From positions 744,001 through 808,000 of the forward strand of contig JAUZTG010000034.1 in the NCBI GenBank assembly GCA_030734395.1: a stretch of 64,000 nucleotides of DNA, in the 5' to 3' direction. Under the pieces are notes generated by a model. It searched no databases. It saw nothing but the letters and a program-made list of their open reading frames with translations, and was not told where the DNA came from. A program made the translations under genes and the position numbers. Origin of the DNA: Sarocladium kiliense (Eukaryota > Ascomycota > Sordariomycetes > Hypocreales > Sarocladiaceae). This document shows, in pieces, positions 22,239-34,790 of the stretch; the first letter of the stretch is position 1, and the number at the start of each line of letters is the position of its first letter.

Positions 22239-23038
22239 ATGGTAAGCATCCCATGCCCTGGAAACCCTTCAGAATGGCTCATACTAACCCTACCGTTTAA
22301 GTCTTCCCCCTTCTCCATAAGTTCGTCCCCTCGATCGCCGATAGCCCTCCCTCTTCCGATACTAACTCCCACTCTCCAGACGGCGGCGCCTGCGTCGCCA
22401 TGGTCGGCAAAGACTGCGTCGCCATCGCTTGCGACCTGCGCCTCGGCCTCCAAGCCCTCACCGTCTCCAACAACTTCCCCAAGATCTTCCAATACGGCGA
22501 CGTCTTCCTCGGTCTCACCGGTCTAGCCACCGATGTCAGCACCGTCAGCGACCTCTTCCGCTACAAGGTGAACATGTACCGTCTGCGCGAGGAGCGTGCC
22601 ATCGCCCCGCGGACGTTTGCGAACCTCGTGTCTTCGTCGCTGTACGAGCGCCGTTTCGGCCCGTACTTTGTGAGCCCTGTCGTGGCCGGCTTGGATCCGA
22701 AGACGGGGAAGCCGTTCATTTGTGGATTCGATAGCATTGGGTGCATTGATTTTGCGAAGGACTTTATCGTCTCTGGCACAGCGAGTGAGCAACTATTTGG
22801 CATGTGCGAGGGTCTCTGGGAGCCGGACATGGTGCGTAATAAGTCGCCCTCATGTCCATATCTTTGAGCCTTTTGACTGACACCGCGGATCCAGGAACCC
22901 GACGCTCTCTTCGAGACCATCTCCCAGGCTCTCCTGAACGCCGTGGACCGTGACGCTCTGTCCGGCTGGGGTGCCCATGTCTACATCATTGAGAAGGACA
23001 AGGTCACCAAGCGATTACTGAAGGGCAGGCAAGATTAG
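22239..23038 (+). CDS. PUP3: 20S proteasome subunit beta-3
   Basis: Non-catalytic beta-ring subunit of the 20S core. Four exons: 22239-22241 (the ATG alone), 22302-22320 (19 nt), 22380-22831 and 22895-23038, total 205 residues, equal to yeast Pup3. The model gives MSSPFSINGGACVAMVGKDC, matching the family N-terminus (S/INGG..VAM.GK.CVAIA.D.R.G). Both small introns (60 and 59 bp) carry a CTAAC branch site and end in AAG or CAG. Downstream landmarks are NNFPKIFQYGDVFLGLTGLA, YERRFGPYFVSPVVAGLD, GFDSIGCIDFAKDFIVSGTA and the end HVYIIEKDKVTKRLLKGRQD. Starting at the internal ATG (22400) would delete the conserved NGG strand, so the micro-exon model is preferred. Confidence 0.95.
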
Positions 23039-23578
23039 ATCAGGGGAAGATACGGGAGTTGGCGAGAGATATGACAGGGGCTGGGTCATGTTCCGAGGAG
23101 GAATAGACAGAACGGCAGTCGGATGACAAGAAGAAAGACACGGCATCCTAGAATAGGAAGATATTGCCATGCATCTTGTTGTTTGTAAGAATAGACATAC
23201 TTGTCACTATGCTACATGCCTACTCGAACAGATCCATGCCCGTATACAGTGGCTTGCTTCAGAACTCAGCTCGGAATGCAGGACACAGTGGAGGGACGAG
23301 ACACTGCTGAACAAAAAGGCTTTTATTTATAGTGCATCTCACAAGATGTGAGCCAGATCATGTGCCCAGAAAAAAAAGGATCCTCGCTGCGACAGGCTTC
23401 TTCCACTGTGCCCGTCCACAGATGCTGTCTACATGTACAGTGTATACTTTTTCCCTCCTAAATCTATCGTCTAGATAATTCAAGCACTCTGTACTTTGCC
23501 AAACCTGGCTTTGCTTGTTTGCTTCACTCCATTGAATCATCCCATTCGCTGCCTCTTCTGCTGTGTTTCTGTGGCGTC
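23039..23578. other. Convergent 3' flanks of Pup3 and SERCA
   Basis: 540 bp with 3' UTRs of both genes. Nothing else supported. Confidence 0.6.
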
Positions 23579-26500
23579 CTACGCCTTCTTCTTCAGCTCA
23601 AGGGGCTCCACTGTCGTGGTCTGCATGAAGTACTGGCGCTCAATAAGCTTGAGGACCTCGTCAAGAAGACTGCGAATAGTGTTAGTCTAAAGACACATGA
23701 CATAGGACGCAAGGGAGGGAAGAAACTCACATGACTGGTGCGCTAATGTAGACCACAGCCTTCCACTCGGGCCAGGTCATTGGGAGGATGTTGAACAAAG
23801 TCTGCAGACCAGGCGTGTACAGGAGAGCAAAGTGCAGAGCCATGGACAGAGCAATGGCGTAGACAAGCATCATGTTCTTCCAGAGGGGTAGGCTAAGTAG
23901 TGACTCGCTTGAGGACAACGCGTTCATAGCGTTGAACATCTCAATCACGACGAGGATGGACAAAGAGACAGTGGAGCCAGCCTTGGCCATGTCGTTGGAG
24001 AACATCTCGCAGCCAATCTCAGGGAACTCAGTCGAGCAGTGGTGGAAGCGGGTGAGGTGACGGAAGCTGATCTGGGGACCGGCAGGGTTGTACATGAACC
24101 ACCAGGCGTAGCCGGCAACAGTGGCAATACCGACATAGGTACCAATGATCAGGTAGCGGAAGAACAGCCAACCACCAATGAGGGCCTCGTCCCTCTTGCG
24201 AGGCTGACGCTTCATGATATCATGATCCGGTGGGTTGAAGGACAAAGCAGTGGCAGGGAGACCATCGGTGACCAGGTTGACCCAAAGAAGCTGAACGGGG
24301 ACGAGCGCCTCAGGCATACCAAGGGCGGCAGTGAGGAAGATGGAGACGACCTCACCAATATTGGAAGAGATGAGGTAGCGAATGAACTGCTGGGTGTTAT
24401 TGTAGATGGCGCGGCCCTCCTCAATAGCAACCTCAATGGTGGCAAAGTTACTGTCAGCAAGGACCATGTCGGCAGCGAGCTTGGAGACATCAGTTCCGGA
24501 ACCCATGGCGACACCAATGTCGGCCTTCTTGAGCGCGGGAGCGTCGTTGACACCATCACCAGTCATGGCAACGACCTCGCCCAGAGATTGAAGCAGATCA
24601 ACAAGCTTGGACTTGTGACCAGGCTCAACACGGGAGAACAGGGAGGCACGCTTGGCAGCCTCAAGCTGCTCACTGGTGGAAAGGTTGTCGAATTCGCGTC
24701 CAGTGTAGCTCTTTCCGGTAAGGTTCTCGTTCTCACCGAAGACACCGATCTGACGGCAGATGCTCTCAGCAGTGTGACGGTTGTCTCCAGTGATTACAAT
24801 GACGCGGATGCCAGCTTCCTTGCAGTGGCGGATGGACTGAGGGACCTCCTCACGAGGAGGATCAAGCATACCAACGAGGCCGAGAAGAGTCATATTCTGT
24901 TCAAGGGCGGCGTACTGTTCGGTGGTTTTGGCGTTCTTCAGGATAGGATTCTTGGCAACATCGTCAATGCTGGCGAGAGCGATAACACGGAGACCACGGT
25001 TGCCATACTCAACCACCTCAGTCATAAGGAGGTTGGAGAGCTTGTTGGTCATGGGAACGCGCTTGCCATCAGCACCAGTGAGAGTGTGAGAGCAACGGTC
25101 GATGATTGACTCCGGGGCACCCTTAACGAGGAGCTTCTGCTGCTTGCCGCTCTTGACGAGGACAGACATGCTCTTGCGGTCACGAGAGAATTCAAAGGTG
25201 GCCAGACGGGGCAGCTCCTGCTCGTAGTAGTGACTGGCGTGATGGACGCAGTCCTCGGGCCGGGTCGACTGAGGGGCGCAAGGACCTAGCTTCTCAACGA
25301 GAGAACGAAGAGCCCCCTCCGTGGGCTCGCCCACACTGGAGAAGGCACCGGTTCGGGCATCGTAAGCGAGTTGAGCATCATTACAGATGGCGGCGACCTC
25401 AGTCATCTGGCGAATAGTGCTGGACTGCGTAGTGAGATCACGAACCTCCTTGCCGTTGGATCGAATAGCACCCTTGGGAGCAAAGGTGGTACCCTCAACA
25501 TCTAGCTCAGTCAGGTCATTGCCGGCCTCGTTTAGATACACGATCTTGTTGACGCTCATCTGGTTAGTGGTGAGGGTGCCAGTCTTGTCAGAGCAGATAA
25601 CGCTGCAGCTTCCGAGTGTCTCGACAGAAGGCAAGCTGCGAACGACAGCGTTCTTGGCAGCCATCTTGCGAGTTCCGAGGGCCAGACAAGTAGTAATAAC
25701 GACAGCCAGGCCCTCGGGAATGGCTGCGACACCGAGGGAGACAGCGATCTTGAGGTAGTAGATGGCTCCCTTAGCCCAGCTCCCGTGGCTAGGATCGTTG
25801 AAGTTAGGGATGTTGATAAGCCAAACCGCGATGCAAATGACCGTGATAACCTTGGCGAGGCTGTCACCAAAGTCGTTCAGCTTCTGCTTAAGCGGTGTAG
25901 GCTCAGAGATCTGGGCAGTGATGCTCTCATGGATATCGCCAATGGCGGTGTTGGGGCCAGTGAGAACAACTACAGCCTTGGCGCGGCCGGTGACGATGGT
26001 GGTACCGGAGAAGAGCATATTGACACGGTCCTGGAGGACGGCCTTATCGTCATTCACAACAGCGTCATGTTCCTTGCCAACGCTCTCACTCTCGCCAGTC
26101 AGGATAGCCTGGTCGACGGCAAAGCTGTTGCTCTCAATGGAAATCAGACGGCAATCCGCGGGGATGCGGTCACCAACAGCCACAGTGACGATATCACCAG
26201 GCACAAGCTCGTCGGCCTTGACACGAGAGACATGGCCGTTGTTCCGGATCACGTTGGCCTCGTTGGCAGAGTACTCTTGGAGGGCAGCAATGGCCTTCTC
26301 GGCGCTGCTCTCCTGGGAGACACCAACGACCGCATTGAGAACGAGAATTGTAAGAATCTGCAGAGAATCGACGGGTCAATGGTTCTGTCCGACTTCGGGC
26401 ATATGCGCCTGGGTGGGTAGGGCATAGGCGAGGCGGATTTCGACTTACGACGGCGGGGTCAACAAAGGCACTCCAGCCACCTTCCTCTTCGAAGAGGGCG

Positions 26501-26911
26501 AGGACGAAAGAGACGGCGGCAGAACCCAGAAGAATGATGACAAGCTGGTCCTTGAACTGCTCGAGGATCAGCTCCCAGAGAGGGGTAGGCGGCTCCTCAG
26601 CGATAGCTGCGTGAATGATTGATCAGCCTCCGAAGTGTGACAACTGGCAGTGGGGTGCACTGCAAAGAAGGAGGGGGGAAGCATGATGCAGCTGCAGACG
26701 CAAAGCAGATGCATGAAGACGGGGATGGACGAGGGCCAGAGCCGGAGGGTACGCCATGTACCACTAGGTCGAAGCTGAGGGCTGGAAACTCACCATTGCT
26801 GCCGTGTTTCCTCCTCTGCTCGGTGACTTGCTTATCGGAGAGACCGTCCTTCGGATCGACGTTGAAGCTGGCCAAAACCTGGCCAATCGGCCGGCTGAAG
26901 GCGTCCTCCAT
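23579..26911 (-). CDS. SERCA-type P-type Ca2+-transporting ATPase
   Basis: Pumps Ca2+ from cytosol into the ER lumen using ATP. Exons on the minus strand 26911-26794, 26606-26449, 26357-23731 and 23669-23579, total 997 residues, the animal SERCA length. Start MEDAFSRPIGQVLASF; one in-frame ATG lies 18 codons upstream, and the chosen one matches the family. Visible motifs: the A-domain TGES loop (ILTGESESV), the phosphorylation site ICSDKTGTLTTNQMS, nucleotide-site KGAPE, hinge MLDPPR, TGDNRHTAE, and MTGDGVNDAPALKKADIG. M4 keeps AAIPEGLAVVITTCLALGT, and M5-M6 keep SSNIGEVVSIF and LLWVNLVTDGLPATALSFNP, the Ca2+-binding residues. The C-terminus ends LKKKA, which fits a KKxx ER retrieval signal and supports ER location. 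SERCA genes are present in Pezizomycotina but absent from S. cerevisiae, where Pmr1 dominates. Confidence 0.96.
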
Positions 26912-29900
26912 GGAGTTCGAAATTGGGTTGACGAAGCGGCGTTTGCGTGGCTTTTCCTCCTTCAATCAACGTATATCTTTCTCGGGGATGCTCAAATAGA
27001 GTCGGACCGTCGGCCGGGGTTGATGATAGACGCGCGGCGGCGTGGGGGGATTGGGAACCGGAAGCAAAGCTCGATCGTATTTGCTACTGTCCCTCGATGC
27101 TGTTGGGTGAGGCAGAGACAAACAAGAAACGAATGGTGAGAAAAGAGGGAGTGAGTATGGAAGAGGGGAGGAGAAGAGAAGAGGAGGGGGAGAGGTTGGG
27201 GTGAGAAGCCAAAGGCGAACACGGCGAGTAGAGACCAGACCGGGGCAGAAGATGCAGCGTATAGGATCTTCAGTAGCTGGGCATCGTCAGATTTGTCAGG
27301 TTCGGCGGCGGACAGAGCCCCACGTGGCAACTCGAAAGTTGTACTTGACGGGTGATGGCAAAATGAATGTCGAAGGAAGGTTGAGAGGTGGTTCAGACAC
27401 CAGCATAGACGAAACCAAGGTGATGTGCTTCCGCTGTCGTGAATGGAAATCCAACTGCTGTCCTTTTCTCCCAGTCCGATACCTTCATCGTTGGCACGCA
27501 CACCCTCTCTGGTCGTCGAGGTACAGCAACGTGTCCCGTTTGTGGTGGTCGCAGTGCACAGGGCTGCAGCAGAAGGGGTCCCCCCCCTCAAACGAACGAA
27601 CCGAACCCCCAAACGCCCAAAAAGAAGGCGCTAGCAAGGCGTCGACCGGGGGCCCTCAAAAAGCCCCAAAGGGTGCCTTTCCGGGGGTGTCAATGTTTCT
27701 GATTGGCTGGTTCCTAAAGCCGCAACGTCAGGCCGGGGACTCTTTGGCCGTGCTCCTGCCCTGATGCTGGGAAAGTGGCGGGCAGCCGTGGATGGTCGAC
27801 GAGTCAAGCGAGAGGCTAGCACTGAACTGGCAAGGCTAGGCCTGTCTGAGACTCAGTGGAGGCTCAGAAACACAACACTTGTCTGTGTCTGGCCTAGACC
27901 TCAGTCAGTTTTACGGGGCAGAAGCAGCGGGAAACTGGAAGTTGGAAGCCTCGCCGATGGGGGCTGGGCGAGATCCGAGATATCCCCAGGTCCTTATCAG
28001 GGTCGCCCAGGGTTGCCCAGGGTTATGTCCCAAGCCTATCCAAACACGCATCGACACACCTTAATTCTATAATTACTGCATTCTGTCACATCTATTCCTG
28101 GAATTGTTGCAACCTTTCCTATGCTCTGCTGGTGGTCAATTCCTATCAGTCTCACCTGACTTGTCGACGATAACCCTTCCTCAGAAACCTGCTCCTTCCA
28201 GAGCTTCGTCATCCTCTCCCTTCAGTGCCCCAGTTTCATGTTTCCACAAAGCACCCACCCTCTCCTAGACCGGCATCATCGGCATCAGCTCTCTTGGCTT
28301 CCTCATCACTCTCCTTCGGTCGCATTCCACGGTCCATTCAAGGCTGACCTGGCCAATCCCGGCTGCACATCCTGCCACCCAGCCTCGTCAGTGCCATCCA
28401 CCAATCATCCAACTGCCTTCTCACCACCTCCACCAAGCCTCGTCTAGGTACTTCCCAACGATGATAAGCCATCTCGTCACTTAGGGTCGATCCCGATCTA
28501 CTGTGTCATTATGCCCTCGACTCTGATCATATCCGCGTAAGACAAAGAAAGCTCCTGCGTGCAGTAATTCTTGTAATTCCGATGACTGGATGTGCCTCCC
28601 ACCCGTGTCACGTCGGGACTCACCCTCCTACTGCAGAAGCCATGCAGCGTCCTGGCCCAGCTCTGAGCTTTGATAGGTGCTGGGTCACATCTCTCCGAAT
28701 TTAAATCAGAGAGTGTTGTGTGCTACAGCGATGCTTTTCGGCCAGCCTCCCGCCGCCTTGGCTTCACGAATTCATTCTTCAGATCTGTCATACAGAACCC
28801 ACTCAACCTCTGCATAATGATGGGAAGTTCCTCAACTTCGAATTGAATTATGATTGGAGGTTCTTAGCCAAGTCCGGATTCTCCAGTTACAGTCGTCCCA
28901 ACCTTGCTCAAGCCTAAGTACGGGACGGTTCTCGGAAGGGTTGGGAAGCTCAACGGACCGCCGACGCCAGGATCTGCCACCCTTCGGCCTGTGCATGTAA
29001 AACTTGACGGTGCCTAATATTGCGGTACTGTGGCATTCATCCGAGTCCCGATGGCGAAATCTGTGGCCTGGATGTGTCGAATCACGCGAGAGTCCAAGCA
29101 CTGCGCCAGCTCCGCAAGAACCGGAGAAGGTAGTTCAAGGCAAGCTTCGGAGACACCGCATGGCCAGTCTGAATTGGGTTTGCGGGACTCTCAGCTTGAT
29201 TATAAGTTCAGGCTCGGTTTGAGAATCGCTTTCTTCTTTTTTCTGCTCTCTCTACTTCCATTTCGTCCTCGTCGTAGTCAACGGGTGGCATTGGTTGCCA
29301 CTGGCTGATTATCAGCTGCTGAGACGCGGTGCAACAGGTTCTATAACATCCATCCTGCAGCTGTTCATAATCCAGGCACCGCAGCGACACGGCCGATGAG
29401 CGCTGCTTCATCGTGATACGAGCGGTCGCATGTGCAATCCCGAAACTCGAAGTGATGCCCTTGGCTCTGAACTATGCTCAAGTATCTCGAGGCACGCAGT
29501 CCTAGCCTCACTTCTCGACTCATCGACACTTTTCGCATTGAGTCAATCGCTTCCAGTGACTCAAGTAGGCAGGCAAGCGGGTGCCATTCTTACCACGTGA
29601 GCTGCGTATCAAGGCTGCCGTTGCTGCAAGCTCCCTGTGTCCTTAGCACCTGGCCTGGACAGGACACCATCAGTCATCACCACGGTCATTCCTGAGGCTT
29701 CCTCGTCTTTCATTCTCTGCCTACCTTTCGGCTCTCGTTCGCGGCTGCCTGCCTATATCGTCACGCGGTCCTCTAACTCGGGCTCTGCCTCTGCTTCGGA
29801 TGCCACCTCTCTCGACAGCTACTCTACTCCCATCCGGTGGGATCTCCGTCAACATCATACCCTTTCCCTTGCCCACCAATTTCCGCCATGTGTTGATCTC

Positions 29901-30075
29901 CAGGGGTAATTCTCATCACTCTCTCTTTTTGGATGCTTTTTGGTGTCTTGGAACCAATTACCATCTCCTTTTCTCTTCTTTTCTTTTCCTTTCTTGGGCC
30001 GCACCTTTTCAGGCGGGTGCATTACTCTCTCTCTCCTCTCCTCCTCTGGCAGAAGTGTCCTGTTTTGCCTGAACC
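26912..30075. promoter_or_regulatory. 3.2 kb divergent intergenic region between SERCA and RhoGEF
   Basis: No convincing gene on either strand. It contains a purine-rich block near 27150-27200 (CT-rich leader of SERCA on the other strand), a CCC/GGG-rich block near 27570-27680, a short direct repeat GCCCAGGGTT at 28004 and 28014, and CT-rich sequence from about 28180 to 28440 and 29690 to 30060 leading into the RhoGEF start. Long promoters with several leader segments are likely. Confidence 0.5.
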
Positions 30076-33000
30076 ATGGCTCTCGTGGAGCCCCGGGCTT
30101 GTAACCATCATGGATCAATTCATAGCACCCATTCAGCCCATTGGTCGACCTCTCCAGGGCACGTCTCGCTCTACGATGCCTCACCTCGCCCAAGCTCCAG
30201 CCCAGAGGCTGTACACAGTCTGTCGGCCACGTTGAATGGCTTCGATCTGAAAGATCTGGACCCTCGGGGTGAAAGGGATGAAAGCCGTGCGTTGAACTTC
30301 GGTCTGAAGAAAGAGAAACCCACGAAGCAGTCATCGGCTTCATCTACTGATGCCAGAAGCTTGACCGATGTGTATGAACCACGGGCAACCGTGACACTGC
30401 CGTCTCGGGTTAACCATGAAAAGAGGTCCTTCCACCGATGGATGAGATCTCTCCGCCGGCGAGCTATGCACCGCTCTTCGACTCAGAGCATCGCCAGCAG
30501 CGTGGCAGCAGATAGCCAATCTCTCAGGCTTACCTATCAGGAGCCAGGCATATACACGTCCCGTCACAGAAAGATGTCTTCTGACTCCTCTCTTGCCTTC
30601 GTCACCGCTGTTCGAAGTGCTAGTGTCAGTCTCGCGAGCATGAGTGCTGTGGCAAGATCAAAAAGAACCCACCCACGCTCTCTTGCCCGATCCAGAACGG
30701 ATCGCAGCAGCAGAGCTTCCTTTGCTGGACACAGGATCTCCGAGGATAGTGCTCTCCAAGAGCAGTCCTTGGTACCTGACATAGCCGCTGTGCAACGGGC
30801 GGCCCAGAGGCGAAGGATCTTGGAAGAGCTGATTAGCACGGAGGAAAGCTATATTGGGGATCTCCGGTTCCTCATGAATGTAAGTTTTACCGCGATCGAC
30901 CTGGCACATGAGTCTAATGACATCCCAGGTATATATCACCATCCTCGCCTCGATGCCGACCCTACCAGCTGGCCTGCGAACGTCGATCAATCACAACCTA
31001 GCCGAGATAGTACAACTGCATGAAGAGATCTTGGGGGATCTACATCGAGTGGTTCCCGATTCCGAATACACCCAGCCTCAAGTGGACGTGCCGGTGTTGC
31101 TGGCCCCGACTTTAGCCCGACGTAACTCGTGGGCTGGTCTAGGAAAACACCGTCGTTGGAGGAGCCTTGATGCGGTGCATGCGCAGCCGACTGGATTGAC
31201 ATGGCTTCAAAACGTGCCAGGGATACTGTCCGATCCTCAGACTGCTGCGGAAGTGTCCAAGATCTTCGGCAAAAGGGTTGGTTCACTCATCACAGCCTGA
31301 AAGCGAACTAACACAAATCTCAGATGAATCGATTCTTCATTTATAAGGAATATGGGGCGAAATACGAATTGATGATAAAGGACATAGCCGCTACACACCG
31401 TTCCATGCCACTCTGGGATGATCACCAGAAAGGGCTGGAAACATTGGCTTGCACCGTCGGATCCTTGAAAGCGATAGACGCGGAGACCAAGAAAGCCCTC
31501 ACTGTCGGTGATTTACTTGTCAAGGTGCGTAGGCTCTGAAAGTAAAAGTACCTCGTCAGTTGCTGACTCTGCTGCAGCCTGTCCAGCGCATCTGCAAATA
31601 CCCTCTCCTGTTCTTGGAGCTCCTCAAGTGTACCCCTGTGTGCGATTGTCCGAATTCACATATGGAGGTCGACGATGTCTTGGTGAGATTACGTGAGGCT
31701 ACAGCAGAGATCAACCGGGCTACCAACGACAAACGCATGAAATCCACGTTGGAAAAGACCTGGCTTCTTCAGGATCGACTAGTTTTCCCAGATCGAGTGC
31801 GTAGCAAGGGTGTGCTTGTACAGGCATTCAGAGTGGCACGCTGACACATATGGCAGAAATTGGACTCGGCTTCCAAGAACCAGATTCGCTCTTTCGGGCA
31901 TATGCAGATGTGCGGTACATTACATGTTTGCTGGCAAACGAAAGAGACCGTTAAGGGCCAGTACCTTGTCTGCATCCTGTATCGAGACCTGCTCTGCCTT
32001 GCCACTGCTGGCAAAGTTGATCCAGTGTACACCATAGTTGCCTGTATCGGCTTAGCAGACGTCAGGATTGCCGAGGTGGACAATGGCAGAGGTTCGTGGG
32101 GACTGCATCCTACACAAGATTATGTGCTAACTCTACGATTAGGGCTACAATGCCATACGGCCCCCCATTCATGGAAGCTGATCTTCGAGTGCGATCATCA
32201 ACTTTACGAAATGATCATGACAGCTTGTACACCTAAAGAGGAGATGGAATGGCGCGCAAGGCTGAATCGGTCGCGCCTGGAAGACGGTCGTTCGAGCTGT
32301 ACAGGTATTCACAGCTCGCTTGATCTCAACATCAAGGGTCTGGGAACAATCTATGGAAAGCAAGGTTTGAAGGGGGCATATCTCCCACCTCCTAATTGCT
32401 TCACTGACAGGATAGATAGGCACTGTGGCACGACGCATTTCTATTCATCGAGCAACGACTATTGGTCCCAAGTCGCCTATGTGCCAGGTGGTGTTGAAGA
32501 ATACAAGCGCCATCAGGGACTCCGCGAATCACGCGAATCTCCGCCTGGGCATCCATCGTTCTCAATCGTTGCTTACAACTAATGCCCGGCTGCCCGTATT
32601 AGCCCCAGCACGCAGTGAGAGAGCAAGGATGGAAAATCTATTAACGGATGTCTGGAGCAGAGAGGTGCTGCCATTTCCTGGCATGACGGGACGAGCTCGA
32701 AATGAGCACCTTGTCCGATCATCAGCATCATCGGTCATGCGAAAGCTCAGTGTGGCAAGCATCACAAGCTCATTCAGTAAAAGATCCGGAAGCTTGTCAC
32801 ATAATGGAAGACTCACAGACATGGGTTTGGACGACGTAGTCATGATGCGGCCAGAGCTCTTGTTCATGACCAGCGATGAGCCAAATGACAGCCAGAACAT
32901 GTCTACACTACATGCACAGCAGCCGGTGATCAAGGAACCTGCACTTTGGGTGGCATACCCATCAGAAACGCTCTCACTGGAGGCTCTACGAGCCAGTGCG

Positions 33001-33282
33001 ACAGCGCCCCAGCATAATTCATCCGACCGGACGCACACCGATTCAACAGACGGTGCACCGACGGAAACGACAGCCGCAACGGAAGGTTTACAAGGCTCTC
33101 CCGCTAACAGCATTCGACTAAAGCCATCTGTGCAGTTTGACCCCAAGGCTCTTGATGTTCGCGAAAAGGAGAATGAGGTGCAGCCCATGTTGGATCGATC
33201 AAAAAGCTTCAGCCGTTGGACGGCGAAGAGCAATGCGAAAGGAAACGGCAAAGGGCACAGCATTCGGGGATTGTTCTGGTAA
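30076..33282 (+). CDS. RhoGEF: DH-PH guanine nucleotide exchange factor
   Basis: Predicted to activate a Rho-family GTPase in polarity or cell-wall signalling. Exons 30076-30879, 30929-31276, 31324-31524, 31578-31796, 31857-32091, 32143-32364 and 32420-33282 give 963 residues. Residues 1-250 are Ser/Arg-rich and disordered. The DH domain starts at RRRILEELISTEESYIGDL (CR1) and includes VGDLLVK then PVQRICKYPLLFLELLK (CR3). The PH-like domain follows, with GHMQMCGTLHVCWQ, YLVCILYRDLLCLA and the end SWKLIFECDHQLYEMIM ... EEMEWRARL. Residues about 680-963 are a low-complexity Ser/Thr tail ending SIRGLFW. Intron 32092-32142 is 51 nt with no in-frame stop. The overall layout matches a family of filamentous-fungal RhoGEFs distinct from Rom2/Tus1, which have a CNH domain; none is seen here. 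Confidence 0.88.
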
Positions 33283-34030
33283 TGGTGGCCGTCGAGAATT
33301 CATTGCTCATGATAAACAAACAAAATAATTGTATGACAGAACCAAACGAGCCGGTAACTCTGTGCCAGGGATACACGTGCGAAAAAGAAAATAGCATTTA
33401 CATTATGAATAAAGGCAACGAAACCGAGATGACGGCGATCTGTCACGATCATCAGAGACGATCCGTGCTTTTGTGACGTACATGGGAGCATTGCGCATGG
33501 CAGCCCAATGCAGGAACAGAGCCTCCGCTCCCAAGAATGGTAGACTGTCTTGGGGAGCCTGACTTGCCAGTGGATACATGGCTGACGGCATGCCATTATT
33601 CACTTTAATTTTAGTCAAGGTTGAATGTCTCCCCCATGGCAAAGCAGGACGCTTCGAGAAAGTGAAGAGTGACATGATGTTGAGTGGAGAATCCGTGGGC
33701 CGAGCAGGTACCCCACGACATGACCCGCCCTACCTGCTGATGACGTAGCTGGCAAGCTCCCCTCCAAAGCTCCGCCTTCTTAAACCTCCCGGCTGGAAGC
33801 TTTTCTCGTGATTCTCTTCCTCTTCTCTCTCATCACAACCCAATTCTTTTGACGATATCCCACAAGGACTACATTTTTGACGACTTTGACGTCTATCTCT
33901 TGACGATTGAAACGAACCTATCTTCTCGACGAACTCCAACTCCTCGAGCACACGACCTCAGAACACAACGCACGTGTTCTAACTGCTAAAAACCTACCAC
34001 CACAAGCAAACCTCACGTGCCACCGTCAAG
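33283..34030. promoter_or_regulatory. RhoGEF 3' flank and promoter of the Rtc3-like gene
   Basis: About 750 bp. The promoter part has a CRE-like TGACGT at 33741-33746 and a stress-element core CCCCT at 33759-33763, followed by a CT-rich leader. Yeast RTC3 is stress and nutrient responsive, so such sites would make sense, but single short motifs are weak evidence. Confidence 0.4.
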
Positions 34031-34790
34031 ATGACCCGCGGCGAGTCTACCCAGACCAAGGTCCATTACAAGGCCGGCGGCGAGGACTTCATCATCTTCG
34101 TTGATGATGTCGATGCCTACAAGAAGTTCCGTGATGGTGACACCACTGTTGCCATGGCCCACTTCATGTCCAACATGACCATCTACCTCACACACAAGTA
34201 AGCTGACCCGTGCAATTGAATCTTCTTTGGCCTCTGTTGTCCTTCTTTGCATTCTTTCGAGGTGTTTTGCCTGAGCTTTCCTACTCTCAGAGCTCAAGAA
34301 GCTGAGGGAGGGGTCTGGCGTGGTGACGTTGTGGCGGGGCTCAGTGGAGAGTGGGCAGCCCAGTGTCATCGTGATCCGCACACGCGACCTTGGGCAACAC
34401 AGCAACACGAGAGAAACTCCTCAATCGACTGGTGTTTGAAGAAACCAAAGATTCACGGTGAGATCGGCTTTATCGTATGAACATGCGCTAACCATGTTCT
34501 GGTCAATAGGCAAGGCGCACAAGGACGTTATGACACCGCACCCAAGAACGTGCTGTCCTCAGCGTTCCCCGACCAGAAGAGCGACGAGGACATCATTAAG
34601 GAGATCCTCCAGAAGGGTGACTTCCAGACCATGGAGGTGAGTTCTAACCCATGTTTCTGTCTGACAAGCCGTCGGATGAGCTTCCTGTTCCACCATATGA
34701 CAACAGCCTGGCTGACACGCTTGACTTTATCAGATGCCCGGTCGCCAGGGAGCCACCAACGACTCCATGTCCTTCATGAAGACCAAGTAA
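34031..34790 (+). CDS. RTC3: Rtc3/Hgi1-like protein, SBDS N-terminal (FYSH) domain only
   Basis: Small protein resembling the N-terminal domain of SBDS (ribosome maturation) but lacking the rest; yeast Rtc3 (YHR087W) is linked to RNA metabolism. Exons 34031-34197, 34510-34636 and 34734-34790 give 116 residues, close to the yeast 111. Landmarks are TQTKVHYKAGGEDFIIFVDD, IYLTHKQGAQGRYDTA, DEDIIKEILQKGDFQTME and the C-terminal PGRQGATNDSM. The first intron is 312 bp, several times the local norm. The start is preceded by CGTCAAG. Confidence 0.88.

Noticed and set aside
22400..22867. Start of the proteasome gene at the internal ATG
   Set aside because: It would drop the conserved SINGGACVA segment; the micro-exon model fits the family and the splice signals.
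24039..25109. 356-codon plus-strand ORF opposite the SERCA gene
   Set aside because: It is an antisense shadow of the long SERCA exon; codon constraint of the real gene leaves the opposite frame open. No family features.
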